Source: Stutzerimonas stutzeri (GTDB lineage: Bacteria; Pseudomonadota; Gammaproteobacteria; Pseudomonadales; Pseudomonadaceae). Taken from it: a stretch of DNA of 64,000 bases. The stretch is from the NCBI RefSeq assembly GCF_002890895.1, contig NZ_POUL01000014.1, positions 45,768-109,767 on the forward strand, read 5' to 3'. The notes beneath the pieces were generated by a model. It made no database searches. It had not been told where the DNA came from and was given only the letters and a program-made list of their open reading frames with translations. Below, in pieces: positions 1 to 9,336 of the stretch. Within the stretch, counting starts at the first letter, position 1. Every line of letters begins with the position of its first letter. Both the position numbers and the translations under genes were made by a program.

Positions 1-2750
1 ATGCCCTTGCCGCCGTTGCCGAGCTTGTCGAGCAGCGGGCCGAGGGAGGTGAATTTCTTGTAGGTGGCCGGATAGTCGCGCTCGACCACTGCCATGTTCG
101 GACAGTTCTTGCCCGGCTGCGGATCGACGCCAGCGGTTTTCCAGTCGGTGCCGCCAAACGGCTGAGCCAGTTCGCCGGGGCTGTCGTGCAGCAGCGGTAC
201 GGTGACCAGATCCTTCTCCACCCCCAGGTGACCTTCGGCCATCTTCGAGAAGGCCTTGGCGATGCCCTTGTAGATCTCCCAGTCCGAACGCGCTTCCCAC
301 GCCGGGTCGATGGCAGCCGACAGCGGGTGGATGAAGGGGTGCATGTCCGACGTGTTCATGTCGTCCTTCTCGTACCAGGTCGCAGTCGGCAGGACGATGT
401 CGGAGTACACGCAGGTCGAGGACATGCGGAAGTCGAGGGTGGTGACTAGGTCGAGCTTGCCAATGGCGCCGTCGTCCTGCCATTCGGCTTCGAGCGGCTT
501 GAAGCCGTCGCGCTTGCCGAGGTCCTCGTTCATCACGCCGTTCTTGGTGCCCAGCAGGTACTTGAGCATGTACTCGTGGCCCTTGCCCGAGCTGCCCAGC
601 AGGTTGGAGCGCCAGATGAACATGTTGCGCGGGAAGTTTTCCGGGCTGTCCGGCTGCTCGCAGGAGAAGCGCAGCGAGCCGTCCTTGAGCGACTGGGTGA
701 CGTAGTCCACCGGCGACAGGCCGGCCGCTTCGGCATCACGGCAGATCTGCAGCGGGTTGCGGTTGAGCTGCGGCGCGCTGGGCAGCCAGCCGGCGCGTTC
801 GGCACGGATGTTGTAATCGAGCATGTGCTCGGGGAACTGCGATTTGTCGGCCAGCGGCGAGAGCACTTCGTGAATGCTCATCTTCTCGTGGCGCCACTGC
901 GAGCTGTGGTTGTAGAAGAAGCTGGTGCCGTTCATCTGCCGCGGCGGACGGCTCCAGTCGAGGCCGAACGCCAGCGGCAGCCAGCCGCACTGCGGACGCA
1001 GTTTTTCCTGGCCGACGTAGTGGGCCCAGCCGCCACCGGTCTGGCCGACGCAGCCGCACAACATCAGCATGTTGATCAGGCCGCGGTAGTTCATGTCCAT
1101 GTGGTACCAGTGGTTCATCGCCGCACCGACGATGATCATGGAACGGCCATGGGTCTTGTCGGCGTTATCGGCAAATTCGCGGGCGATCTGGATCGCCTTC
1201 TCACGCGCCACACCGGTGATGACTTCCTGCCAGGCCGGGGTGCCCGGCACGCTGGCATCGTCGTAGCTCTTGGCGACATTGCCGCCCCCCAAACCACGGT
1301 CGATCCCCAGGTTGGCGGCCATCAGGTCGAACACGGTGGCGACCTTGGTGGTGCTGCCGTCGGCCAGGGTGATGCTGCGCACCGGCACGCGGCGCAACTG
1401 GATGCTTTCGCCTTCGGCGTGCTGGAAGTGCTCGTGGAGGATGCCGCCGAAGTACGGGAAGGCGACCTCGGCCGTCTCGCCGCCCTCGATCTGGGTCAGG
1501 GCGAGGTCAACGTCGCGGCCGTCCTTGCCTTCGCGGGCTTCGATGTTCCACTTGCCCTTCTCGCCCCAGCGGTAGCCGATGGAGCCCAGCGGCGAGACCA
1601 GCTCGCCGGTGCTGCCGTCGACGGCGATGGTCTTCCACTCGGGGTTGTTGTCCTGCCCGAGGTTGTCGGCGAGGTCCGAGGCGCGCAGGAAACGGTCGGC
1701 GATGTAGCTGCCGTCCTTCTCGTTCAGGCGCACCAGCACCGGCATGTCGGTGTAGCGCTTGGCGTAGTCGCGGAAGTACGCGCTCGGCGTTTCGAGGTGG
1801 AATTCCTTGAAGATGACGTGGGCGAACGCCTGGGCCAGGGCGGCATCGGTGCCCTGTTTGGGGTTGAGCCAGAGGTCGGTGAGCTTGGCGACTTCGGCGT
1901 AGTCCGGGGTGATGGCGACGGTCTTGGTGCCCTTGTAACGGACTTCGGTAAAGAAGTGCGCGTCCGGGGTACGGGTCTGCGGGACGTTGGAGCCCCAGGC
2001 GATGATGTAGTTGGAGTTGTACCAGTCGGCCGACTCCGGCACGTCGGTCTGCTCGCCCCACACCTGTGGCGAGGCGGGCGGCAGGTCGCAGTACCAGTCG
2101 TAGAAGCTCAGGCACACACCACCGATCAGCGACAGGTAACGGCTACCGGCCGCGTAGGAAACCATCGACATGGCCGGGATTGGCGAAAAGCCGATGACGC
2201 GGTCCGGGCCGTACTGCTTGACGGTATAGACGTTGGCGGCGGCGATGATCTCGTTGACCTCTTCCCAGCTGGAACGGATGAAACCGCCCATGCCGCGCTT
2301 GCTCTTGTAGGACTCAGCTTTGGCCTTGTCCTCGACGATGCTCGCCCAGGCGTCGACCGGGGTCATGCTGCGCCGCGCCTCACGCCACAGTTTGAGCAGC
2401 GGTTTGCGCACCTTGGGGTATTTCAGGCGGTTGGCGCTGTAGATGTACCAGCTGTAACTGGCGCCGCGCGGGCAGCCGCGCGGCTCGTGGTTGGGCAGGT
2501 CGTTGCGGGTGCGTGGGTAGTCGGTCTGCTGGGTTTCCCAGGTGATCAGGCCGTTCTTCACGTAGATCTTCCAGGAGCACGAACCGGTGCAGTTCACCCC
2601 ATGGGTGGAGCGCACGATCTTGTCGTACTGCCAGCGCGAGCGGTAGACGTTCTCCCAGTCGCGGGATTCGATGCGGGTTTCGCCATGACCGTCGGCGAAC
2701 TCGCCTTGCTTCCTGTTGAAGAAGCGCAGTTGATCGAGCAAGTGGCTCAT
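1..2750 (-). CDS. narG: Respiratory nitrate reductase alpha subunit NarG (3' end outside window)
   Basis: Catalytic subunit of the membrane-bound nitrate reductase NarGHI, reducing nitrate to nitrite at the cytoplasmic face with a Mo-bis-MGD cofactor and the FS0 iron-sulfur cluster. The frame runs off the left edge, so about 916 of roughly 1,250 residues are present and narHJI should lie beyond. The ATG is preceded by GAGGAG. His50, Cys54 and Cys58 (THGVNCTGSCSW) and Cys93 (RGCPRGAS) are the expected FS0 ligands. Asp222 in YDWYCDLPP matches the numbering of the Mo-ligating Asp of the E. coli protein. It lies 103 bp after the narK1-like gene on the same strand, so it is probably read from the ANR/NarL-controlled promoter near 6.5 kb. 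No frameshift was seen in the part read. Confidence 0.98.
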   Translation of the reverse strand, partial: MSHLLDQLRFFNRKQGEFADGHGETRIESRDWENVYRSRWQYDKIVRSTHGVNCTGSCSWKIYVKNGLITWETQQTDYPRTRNDLPNHEPRGCPRGASYSWYIYSANRLKYPKVRKPLLKLWREARRSMTPVDAWASIVEDKAKAESYKSKRGMGGFIRSSWEEVNEIIAAANVYTVKQYGPDRVIGFSPIPAMSMVSYAAGSRYLSLIGGVCLSFYDWYCDLPPASPQVWGEQTDVPESADWYNSNYIIAWGSNVPQTRTPDAHFFTEVRYKGTKTVAITPDYAEVAKLTDLWLNPKQGTDAALAQAFAHVIFKEFHLETPSAYFRDYAKRYTDMPVLVRLNEKDGSYIADRFLRASDLADNLGQDNNPEWKTIAVDGSTGELVSPLGSIGYRWGEKGKWNIEAREGKDGRDVDLALTQIEGGETAEVAFPYFGGILHEHFQHAEGESIQLRRVPVRSITLADGSTTKVATVFDLMAANLGIDRGLGGGNVAKSYDDASVPGTPAWQEVITGVAREKAIQIAREFADNADKTHGRSMIIVGAAMNHWYHMDMNYRGLINMLMLCGCVGQTGGGWAHYVGQEKLRPQCGWLPLAFGLDWSRPPRQMNGTSFFYNHSSQWRHEKMSIHEVLSPLADKSQFPEHMLDYNIRAERAGWLPSAPQLNRNPLQICRDAEAAGLSPVDYVTQSLKDGSLRFSCEQPDSPENFPRNMFIWRSNLLGSSGKGHEYMLKYLLGTKNGVMNEDLGKRDGFKPLEAEWQDDGAIGKLDLVTTLDFRMSSTCVYSDIVLPTATWYEKDDMNTSDMHPFIHPLSAAIDPAWEARSDWEIYKGIAKAFSKMAEGHLGVEKDLVTVPLLHDSPGELAQPFGGTDWKTAGVDPQPGKNCPNMAVVERDYPATYKKFTSLGPLLDKLGNGGKG

Positions 2751-2853
2751 TGGTTATTTCTCCTCACTCCGGTTGCGAACCACGGGCCCGACCGGTCGGC
2801 TTATCAATCTCGGCTGGCCGATCTCTGGGACCGGCGCATCAGGGGTAGAAACG

Positions 2854-4341
2854 TCAGGACGCAAGCTTCTGGCGGGCCTCCAGTTCGCGGTCCACGCTGG
2901 ACACGTAGTACTCGTCGGAGAACGCACCCTCGGGCTCCTTCAGCCAAAGCAGGCAGAGCCCGAAGCTGACGAACGCACCGGCGGCAATCACCATGAAGAA
3001 CTGCGAGGGGGTCACGAAGGTGTAGAGGGTCAGGTAGCAGACGGCGCCAACGTTGCCGTAGGCCCCGGCCATGCCGGAGATCTGCCCGGTAACCCGGCGC
3101 TTAATCGAGGGGATGATTCCGAAGGTCGCGCCCTCGGCGCCCTGGACGAACATCGAGCAGGCCACGGTGATGGCGACGGCGACGATCAGCGGCCAGGACG
3201 CGTTCATCAGCCCCATCAGGAAGAACCCGACGGCGATGCCGAGCATGTAGGCGAGCATGACGAAGCGGCGGTTGCCGAAGCGGTCGGAGACCAGCCCGCC
3301 CATGGGCCGCGCCACCAGGTTCACGAAGGCGAAGGAGGCAGCAATGATGCCCGCCGTGGTCGGGGTCAGGCCCCAGGTCAGCTCGAAGAACATCGGCAGC
3401 ATCGACACCACCGCCAGCTCCGCACCAAAGTTGGCGAAGTAGGTGGAGTTCAGCGCGGCCACGGTGTTGAAGGGGTACTTGTCGTCTTCCGGCACACCCT
3501 TCTTCAGGATCGGTATGTTGACCCGCAGGATCTGCACCACCTGGAAGATCACCACCAGCGCGATCACCGAGTAGCAGATCGCCGCGCCGGTCGCCCCCAG
3601 GTAACCCAGCCCCTCGATGCGCCAGACCAGGATCCCCAGCACGCCGACCATAGGGATGGTCCAGACGATCAGCTTGATCATGTCGGCCCAGGTGCTGACT
3701 TCCAGCGCGCTGGCCTTGTGCGGCTTGCGGTGGATGGTGCCGACCGGGCCGTCGGTGAGCGCGAACCAGTAGTACACGCCGTAGACGGCCATGATGATCG
3801 CCGAGCTGGCGATCGCCCAGCGCCAGCCTTCCGGGCCACCGAAGGCATGGATGGCGATGGCCGGCAGGCTCATGGCGGCAGCGGCTGAACCGAAGTTGCC
3901 CCAGCCGGCGTAGAAGCCTTCGGCGAAACCGATGTCCTTTGGCTTGAACCACATGGCGGTCATATGGATGCCAACCACGAAGCTGGCGCCGATGGAGCCG
4001 AGGATCAGCCGCGACACCAGCAGCTGGGTGCGGCTGTCACCAAAGGCGAAGAACAGCGCGGGCGCCGCCATCGTCACCAGCAGCACCGAGAACACCCGGC
4101 GCGGCCCCCAGTGGTCGAGCGCCATGCCGACCAGGATGCGCGCCGGGATGGTCAGCGCCACGTTGGCGATGGCGAACAGCTTGAGGTCTTCGGGCGTGAG
4201 CCAGTTCACGCTTTTCAGCATGCTGGAGGCCAGCGGCGCCATGCCGAACCAGACGAAGAAACAGATGTAGAAGGCAATCCAGGTCAGGTGCAGGGCCCGG
4301 ATCTCGGGGCGCTTCCATTCGAACAGCGTAGAAACTCTCAT
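2854..4341 (-). CDS. narK1: NarK1-type nitrate/nitrite transporter (MFS)
   Basis: 495-residue major facilitator protein of the nitrate/nitrite porter family. The N-terminus (ALHLTWIAFYICFFVWFGMAPL) is like type I NarK/NasA proteins, which are proposed nitrate:proton symporters. Arg68 (TIPAR) and Arg345 (LVARPMGG) fall where the family's substrate-binding arginines are expected. MFS loop motifs DHWGPRR and SDRFGNRR are present. The start at MRVSTLFEW follows a GAGGAG site; a longer upstream frame has no ribosome site. Residues about 220-290 add two hydrophobic stretches between the two halves, so it may have 14 rather than 12 membrane segments. It is 14 bp after the stress-protein gene and 103 bp before narG. 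Whether it imports nitrate or exchanges nitrite cannot be told from sequence. Confidence 0.9.
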   Translation of the reverse strand: MRVSTLFEWKRPEIRALHLTWIAFYICFFVWFGMAPLASSMLKSVNWLTPEDLKLFAIANVALTIPARILVGMALDHWGPRRVFSVLLVTMAAPALFFAFGDSRTQLLVSRLILGSIGASFVVGIHMTAMWFKPKDIGFAEGFYAGWGNFGSAAAAMSLPAIAIHAFGGPEGWRWAIASSAIIMAVYGVYYWFALTDGPVGTIHRKPHKASALEVSTWADMIKLIVWTIPMVGVLGILVWRIEGLGYLGATGAAICYSVIALVVIFQVVQILRVNIPILKKGVPEDDKYPFNTVAALNSTYFANFGAELAVVSMLPMFFELTWGLTPTTAGIIAASFAFVNLVARPMGGLVSDRFGNRRFVMLAYMLGIAVGFFLMGLMNASWPLIVAVAITVACSMFVQGAEGATFGIIPSIKRRVTGQISGMAGAYGNVGAVCYLTLYTFVTPSQFFMVIAAGAFVSFGLCLLWLKEPEGAFSDEYYVSSVDRELEARQKLAS

Positions 4342-4355
4342 GTTGAGCTCCTCAC

Positions 4356-4814
4356 TCAGGGGCAGGCTTGAATCAGGACCGGGCAAGGCGCCCGGCGGGC
4401 CAGGAAGGCGCTGACGCTGCCGAAGGTCATGTAGTCGAGCTCGTCGACCAGCAGATTCAGCGAGCGGGAGATGAAGCCGCCGTCCGGTTCGTTGGAATGC
4501 CGCGCGATGACCAGCAGGTCGGGCTTCTTGTGCTCGGCGGCCTTGAGAATCATCTTGCGGGCGTCCCCTTCGGCCAGCATCACGTCGACGTCCAGGCCGA
4601 AAGCACTGACCTTGGCCGCCGCCTCCTGCAGGAAGGCCTGAAATTCGCGGCGTTCACGCTCGTAGAGCTCGGCCGCCGAATCGCTGGTATCGCGGGTGTC
4701 TTCCACCACCCCGATCAGCATGATCAGGGGGTTGAGCGGACCGAACATCTCGAGGGTGGCGTCCAGGGCTTTCCTGGCGTTACGCGAGTTGTCGTAGGCA
4801 AGCATGATGTTCAT
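4356..4814 (-). CDS. Universal stress protein (UspA family)
   Basis: 152-residue cytoplasmic protein with the alpha/beta UspA fold. It begins NIMLAYDNSRNARKALD (the first strand and loop of Usp domains) and has DLLVIARHS near residue 100. The usual ATP-binding G-x2-G-x9-G(S/T) motif is only loosely matched, with a Gly-Gly followed by a longer insert and then FGSVSAFLARRAPCPVLI. It lies between two nitrate transporters with gaps of 15 bp upstream and 14 bp downstream, so it must be part of the nar operon. Usp proteins in pseudomonads are commonly under the oxygen regulator ANR and support anaerobic survival; a role during the switch to nitrate respiration is inferred from position only. Confidence 0.88.
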   Translation of the reverse strand: MNIMLAYDNSRNARKALDATLEMFGPLNPLIMLIGVVEDTRDTSDSAAELYERERREFQAFLQEAAAKVSAFGLDVDVMLAEGDARKMILKAAEHKKPDLLVIARHSNEPDGGFISRSLNLLVDELDYMTFGSVSAFLARRAPCPVLIQACP

Positions 4815-4829
4815 GGCGGCTCTCCGGAC

Positions 4830-6431
4830 TCAGGGGTTCTTCACGTAGGCGTTGGGGCGCAGGTAGAAGCACCAGTTGAGGATCAGGCACAGCGCGTAGA
4901 ACACCGCGAAGCCGTACATAGCCACTTCCGGGGTGCCCGCCTTGACCTGTTCGCCGATCACAATCGGGGCGACGAAGGAGCCGTAGGCGGCGACCGCGGA
5001 GGTCCAGCCGAGTACCGGGCCGGCCTTCTCGCGGTCGTAGATGACGCCAATGGTGCGAAAGGTCGAGCCGTTGCCGATGCCGCTGGCGGCGAACAGCACC
5101 AGGAACAGCACCAGGAACAGGAAGAAGTACTCTTCAGGCTGGGCCGAGCCGTAGGCCTGCTGCATCACGTAGCCGGCCGCGACCGAGGCGCCAACCATGA
5201 CCACCGAGATCACCTGGGTGACGATGGAGCCGCCGACCTTGTCGGAAATCCAGCCGCCCAGCGGGCGGATCAGGGCGCCAATGAACGGCCCGATCCAGGC
5301 GTAGGTCAGCGCACTCGGTGCGTTGGGGTTGGCGACGCGGGTCACCACGCCATCAGCGCCGACCTCATTCATGAACCCAAAGATCACCGTGATCGACAGC
5401 GGCAGCGCCATGGAGAAGCCGATGAACGAGCCGAAGGTCAGGATGTAGAGAACGCTCATCGACCAGGTGTGCTTGTCGCGGAAGATCGCAAACTGGCGCT
5501 TGATGTTCGGGCTGATGCTGCCCGGCAGCAGGCGCAGCATGCCGAGCGTCGCGCCGATGGTCAGCAGCATCACGCCCCACATATTCAGCACGCCGAGGCC
5601 AGTCGGCGCAGGCAGGTAGAGGTACAGGCCGACGGCGGCGGCGAAAAAGGCCACGGCGTAGAGACCAAGAATCTTGCCGAAGGCGTTCAGCGGGTAACCC
5701 GGCGTCGGCGAGATCACCAGCAGGTTGTTCATGCCGAACCAGCCGGCGAAAGCCAGCGGCACCAGGAACAGCAGCCAGACCCAACCGCCATTCTGAATCC
5801 AGGTATCGGTTCCGGCAGGAATGCCGCCGATCAAGGTGCCGCTGTCCTTGACCAGTGTCATCGGGTCGCCGGCGATAAAGCCGAACACACCGGCAGTCAT
5901 CACCAGAGGGATCAGGATCTGCATGGTGGTGACACCGAAGTTACCGAGGCCGGCGTTGAGGCCCAGGGCCAAACCCTGCTGGTTCTTCGGGAAGAAGGTG
6001 CTGATGTTGCTCATCGAGCAGGCGAAGTTGCCGCCACCGATACCGGAGAGGAAGGCCAGCAGCTGAAAGACCCACAGCGGCGTGTCCTGGCTCTGCAGGG
6101 CAATGCCCGCGCCGGCGGCAGGAATCATCAGCAGCGCAGTGGTCAGGAAGATGGTGTTGCGCCCGCCAGCGATGCGGATCATGAACGACGCTGGAATGCG
6201 CAAGGTGGCGCCGGTGAGGCCGGCGATGGCGGTCAGGGTGAAAAGCTCGGCGGGCGCGAAGGGAAAGCCCAGGTTGAGCATCTGCACCGTGACGATGCCC
6301 CACATCAGCCAGATGGCGAAGCCCATCAGCAGGCTCGGAATGGAAATCCACAGATTGCGATTGGCGACCCGCTTGCCAGTGGTGTCCCAGAAGATCTGGT
6401 CCTCCACGTCCCACTTTTCGATATTGCTCAT
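4830..6431 (-). CDS. narK2: NarK2-type nitrate/nitrite antiporter (MFS)
   Basis: 533-residue inner-membrane transporter close to E. coli NarK, which exchanges external nitrate for internal nitrite. The family's first signature is GGGNFACSMSNIS (residues 132-144) and the second GIGNGSTFRTIGVIY (451-465). Arg78 (TLRIP) and Arg389 (LIRPLGG) match the two substrate-binding arginines of E. coli NarK (Arg89, Arg305). The start at MSNIEKWDVEDQ follows AGAGGA. It is about 70 residues longer than E. coli NarK because residues about 240-310 form an inserted segment with two hydrophobic stretches. It is the first gene of the nar operon, divergent from narX, with an ANR-type box about 93 bp upstream. The name NarK2 follows P. 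aeruginosa usage; other naming schemes exist. Confidence 0.94.
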   Translation of the reverse strand: MSNIEKWDVEDQIFWDTTGKRVANRNLWISIPSLLMGFAIWLMWGIVTVQMLNLGFPFAPAELFTLTAIAGLTGATLRIPASFMIRIAGGRNTIFLTTALLMIPAAGAGIALQSQDTPLWVFQLLAFLSGIGGGNFACSMSNISTFFPKNQQGLALGLNAGLGNFGVTTMQILIPLVMTAGVFGFIAGDPMTLVKDSGTLIGGIPAGTDTWIQNGGWVWLLFLVPLAFAGWFGMNNLLVISPTPGYPLNAFGKILGLYAVAFFAAAVGLYLYLPAPTGLGVLNMWGVMLLTIGATLGMLRLLPGSISPNIKRQFAIFRDKHTWSMSVLYILTFGSFIGFSMALPLSITVIFGFMNEVGADGVVTRVANPNAPSALTYAWIGPFIGALIRPLGGWISDKVGGSIVTQVISVVMVGASVAAGYVMQQAYGSAQPEEYFFLFLVLFLVLFAASGIGNGSTFRTIGVIYDREKAGPVLGWTSAVAAYGSFVAPIVIGEQVKAGTPEVAMYGFAVFYALCLILNWCFYLRPNAYVKNP

Positions 6432-6523
6432 TGGTCGATCCTCTTGGCGCCAAGACACCCGGCCGGCAAACGCAGCGGGTTCAGGAATGGCTTGCACGCT
6501 AAGCGGGGGGGATCGATCCGAAT

Positions 6524-6537
6524 TTGACTGTGGTCAA
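6524..6537. promoter_or_regulatory. ANR/FNR-type box upstream of the narK operon
   Basis: TTGACTGTGGTCAA is a perfect inverted repeat TTGAC-N4-GTCAA, the arrangement bound by ANR/FNR/DNR regulators (consensus TTGAT-N4-ATCAA). Its centre lies about 99 bp from the narK2 start codon. If it acts at -41.5, transcription would begin about 58 bp upstream of that codon. It fits oxygen control of nitrate respiration. The half-sites differ from the consensus at their inner base, so DNR or ANR preference is open. Confidence 0.72.
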
Positions 6538-6574
6538 CACAGGGTGAATGGCGATTTGCCACACACCCTCTAAC

Positions 6575-6590
6575 TACCTCTTGCGAGGTA
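6575..6590. promoter_or_regulatory. NarL 7-2-7 inverted repeat between narK2 and narX
   Basis: TACCTCTTGCGAGGTA consists of heptamers TACCTCT and CGAGGTA separated by 2 bp. This is the 7-2-7 layout of the NarL/NarP heptamer TACYNMT; the second half differs only at its last position. It lies 45 bp farther upstream of the ANR box as seen from narK2, and 170 bp before narX. This agrees with the NarL-upstream, ANR-downstream architecture known for P. aeruginosa narK1. An imperfect IHF-like sequence (AATCAGCAGGTTA, 6620-6632) is nearby. Confidence 0.68.
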
Positions 6591-6759
6591 TCCCTATCTC
6601 AACAATAAAAATGTCATTGAATCAGCAGGTTAGGTAGTGGCGCCGGCCAGCGGTGGCGCCTCAGAGGAGGGTTCAAAAGCATTGGAGGTACGCTCTCACC
6701 CGTGGTCAGCGCAACCGACCAGGCGCAGAATGGGGCATCGCCTGACCGTCGAGCCGAAC

Positions 6760-8613
6760 ATGTCTTCAACCGAAAGCGAGCCGCTCTCCACCCGTCACTC
6801 GATCGTGTTCAATACGCTGGTGGCCTTCGTGGTGATCATCGGTGTCTCGCTGGTCAGCATGCTTGCCAGCCTCTACCTGGCGGACGCCCTGGAAGGCGAT
6901 GCCGAGGCGATCAATCAGGCTGGCAGTCTGCGCATGCAGGCCTACCGCCTGGCTTTCACGGCCGAACACGGCTCGCAAGCCCTGCTCTATGAGCGCATTG
7001 AAACCCTGCAGCAGACGTTGCGTTCTCCTTCGTTGCGCTCGGCCTTGCACCGCCACGACGGTACCCGTCTGCCGGTTTTGCACGCCGCGGTGTCGCAGCA
7101 CTGGGAGCAAGGCATGCGCTCCCTGCTCGATGCGCAACCGGCGCGGCTGGAGGAGTACCGTCGGGAGGCGCCAGCGTTCGTCAACGAGCTGGACACCTTC
7201 GTTCGCACGCTGCAGGAGGCCTCGGAAGGCAAGCTCAGCGTTATCCGCGCACTGCAGGCCGGTACGCTGTTCGTCATCGTGGTGATCGCCTTTGTGCTGA
7301 TCTACGGATTGCACAACAACCTGGCCACGCCGCTGCGCAGCCTGACCCGGATGGCGCGCGATATCGGCAAGGGCGATTTCAGCGGCCAGGTGCAGATTCC
7401 CGGCGATACCGAGCTGAGCCTATTGGCCCGCACGCTCAACCAGATGAGCCAGGAATTGGCCGGCCTCTACGCGGACATGGAACAGAAGGTCGATGACAAG
7501 ACCGCTGCCCTGACTCGCAGCAACGCCACGCTGCAGCTGCTGTTCGACAGTGCCCGGATGCTCTACAGCAAGCCGGATGACCCCACCCAGATGATGGGCG
7601 CGCAACTCAGCAAGGTGCAGCAGATCCTCGACACCGGCCCGATTTCGCTGTGCCTGAACCGATCCGCCGAAGCGGGCAGCCACACGGCGATGACCTCCCA
7701 CAATCTGCAGCCGCCGGAATACTGCCAGCTGCCTCAGTGCGAGGCCTGCCCGGTGAACCAGACCGGCCGGCTGCCGACTGGCGAAGAACTGCTGACGTTC
7801 GAGCTGCGCTCAGGACCGGACGAGCTGGGCTCGCTGCGGGTGGCCAGTCGCACAGGCGAGCCACTGCGGCCCTGGCAAACGCTACCGCTGACGACCTTGG
7901 CCGATCTCTTCGCCGCATCGCTGAGTCTGGCCAGACTCGGCCAGAAACAGGCGCGCCTGGCCTTGATGGAGGAGCGCGCGGTGATTGCCCGTGAGCTGCA
8001 CGATTCACTGGCCCAGGCGCTAGCCGCGCAGAAACTGCAACTGGCACGCCTCAAGCGGCTGATGCAGAAGCAGAGCGACCAGGCACAACTGGACGACAGC
8101 GTGCAGCAGATCGAGCAGGGGCTGAATTCAGCGTATCGCCAGCTGCGCGAATTACTCACGACGTTTCGCATCAAGGTCAACGAACCCGGGCTCAAACCGG
8201 CGCTCTACGCCACGGTTCAGGAGTTCAGCGCCAACTCGGGGTTGCAGGTCGAGAGTGACTACCAACTCGATCACTGCCCGCTCACGCCCAACGAAGAAGT
8301 GCACTGCCTGCAGATCGTCCGCGAAGCGCTTAGCAACGTGGTCAAGCATGCCGAGGCGGAGCACTGCTGGCTGAGCCTGACCCAGGACAGCGTCGGCACC
8401 ATTCACGTCAAGATCGAGGACGACGGCATCGGCATCCGCCTTGAAGAGCAGCGTGCCGGCCACTATGGCCTGATCATCCTGCGCGAGCGAGCCAACAGCC
8501 TCAACGGCACCATCAACATCGGTCGGCGCCCTGCGGGAGGCACTTTGGTATACCTGCGGTTCCCGCCCGCCTACCGCCACATCTCCCCTGAAACAGGAAC
8601 GGGTCACGCATGA
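6760..8613 (+). CDS. narX: Nitrate/nitrite sensor histidine kinase NarX
   Basis: 617-residue membrane sensor kinase that detects nitrate in the periplasm and phosphorylates NarL. Segments in order: membrane helix about 13-42; periplasmic P-box [18 protein letters not shown] at 49-66; second membrane helix about 165-185; HAMP region to about 240; and a central module with Cys298, Cys322, Cys327 and Cys330. A HPK7-type H-box RELHDSLAQ with the phospho-acceptor His414 follows, then an ATPase domain with [13 protein letters not shown] (N-box) and KIEDDGIGI (G-box). The start MSSTESEPL is chosen because the first helix follows at the usual distance. An in-frame ATG 30 bp upstream (6730) and a GTG at 6637 are alternatives, and no strong ribosome site decides. 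The stop overlaps narL by 4 bp (ATGA). Confidence 0.95.
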   Translation: MSSTESEPLSTRHSIVFNTLVAFVVIIGVSLVSMLASLYLADALEGDAEAINQAGSLRMQAYRLAFTAEHGSQALLYERIETLQQTLRSPSLRSALHRHDGTRLPVLHAAVSQHWEQGMRSLLDAQPARLEEYRREAPAFVNELDTFVRTLQEASEGKLSVIRALQAGTLFVIVVIAFVLIYGLHNNLATPLRSLTRMARDIGKGDFSGQVQIPGDTELSLLARTLNQMSQELAGLYADMEQKVDDKTAALTRSNATLQLLFDSARMLYSKPDDPTQMMGAQLSKVQQILDTGPISLCLNRSAEAGSHTAMTSHNLQPPEYCQLPQCEACPVNQTGRLPTGEELLTFELRSGPDELGSLRVASRTGEPLRPWQTLPLTTLADLFAASLSLARLGQKQARLALMEERAVIARELHDSLAQALAAQKLQLARLKRLMQKQSDQAQLDDSVQQIEQGLNSAYRQLRELLTTFRIKVNEPGLKPALYATVQEFSANSGLQVESDYQLDHCPLTPNEEVHCLQIVREALSNVVKHAEAEHCWLSLTQDSVGTIHVKIEDDGIGIRLEEQRAGHYGLIILRERANSLNGTINIGRRPAGGTLVYLRFPPAYRHISPETGTGHA

Positions 8614-9266
8614 ACGAAGGGACTACTGCACGAATCCTGCTGGTCGACGACCACCCCATGATGCGTCGGGGTCTGCGTGACCTGCTGGAACTGGAAAATG
8701 ACCTTGAGGTGGTCGGTGAGGCGGGCAACGGCGAAGACGCCATCGCGCTTGCGCAACAGACCGAGCCGGACCTCATCCTGATGGACCTCAACATGCCGGG
8801 TATCGACGGGCTGGAAACCACCCGCCGCATGCGCGACGTGGACATCGACGCACGCATCGTGATGTTTACCGTTTCCGATGAGCAGGGCCATGTACTCGAA
8901 GCCCTGCGCAACGGTGCTGACGGCTATCTGCTCAAGGACATGGACGCCGAACAGCTGATCGAACAGATCCGCCTGGCGGCGACCGGCCGTATGGCCTTGA
9001 GTCCTGAACTGACCCAGGTGCTCGCCGAAGCGATCCGGGTGCGGCCCAAGCCCACCGGGCAGATGCCGTTCTCCGGCCTGACCAAGCGCGAGAAAGAGGT
9101 CCTGCGCCAGATTGCCAAAGGCCAGAGCAACAAGATGATCGCGCGCAAACTCGGTATTACCGAAGGCACGGTCAAGGTCCACGTTAAAAATCTGCTGCAC
9201 AAGCTGGGCCTGCGTTCGCGGGTGGAAGCGGCGGTCTGGGTCCTGGAGCACGAGGCCAAAGGCTGA
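8610..9266 (+). CDS. narL: Nitrate response regulator NarL
   Basis: 218-residue DNA-binding response regulator partnered with NarX. Its receiver domain has the acidic pair in [12 protein letters not shown] and the phospho-acceptor Asp59 (LMDLNMPG), the same number as in E. coli NarL. Conserved Thr and Lys are in MFTVSDEQ and YLLKDMD. The C-terminal LuxR-type helix-turn-helix is [20 protein letters not shown] followed by [20 protein letters not shown]. It overlaps the narX stop by four bases, so the two are translationally coupled. Its likely target is the 7-2-7 repeat at 6575-6590. No terminator was recognised after it. Confidence 0.97.
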   Translation: MNEGTTARILLVDDHPMMRRGLRDLLELENDLEVVGEAGNGEDAIALAQQTEPDLILMDLNMPGIDGLETTRRMRDVDIDARIVMFTVSDEQGHVLEALRNGADGYLLKDMDAEQLIEQIRLAATGRMALSPELTQVLAEAIRVRPKPTGQMPFSGLTKREKEVLRQIAKGQSNKMIARKLGITEGTVKVHVKNLLHKLGLRSRVEAAVWVLEHEAKG

Positions 9267-9336
9267 GCCAGAAGCGCCCGCTCTGCACCGCGTTTGTGTG
9301 CGCCACGCCTCAGGCTGAAGCAGCGCTCCGGCGCCC

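Noticed and set aside
576..2969. Long open frame of 797 codons on the plus strand over narG
   Set aside because: It is antisense to a fully conserved NarG and rich in Ala, Gly, Val, Asp and His from GC-biased codons. No family is recognised; it is a shadow of narG.
4368..6527. 719-codon plus-strand frame over usp and narK2
   Set aside because: Antisense to two clear genes, with low-complexity His/Gln/Glu/Gly-rich composition and no ribosome site.
6620..6632. IHF-like AATCAGCAGGTTA near narX
   Set aside because: It has one mismatch to a loose consensus, and by-chance matches are common. It is mentioned only as context for the promoter region.
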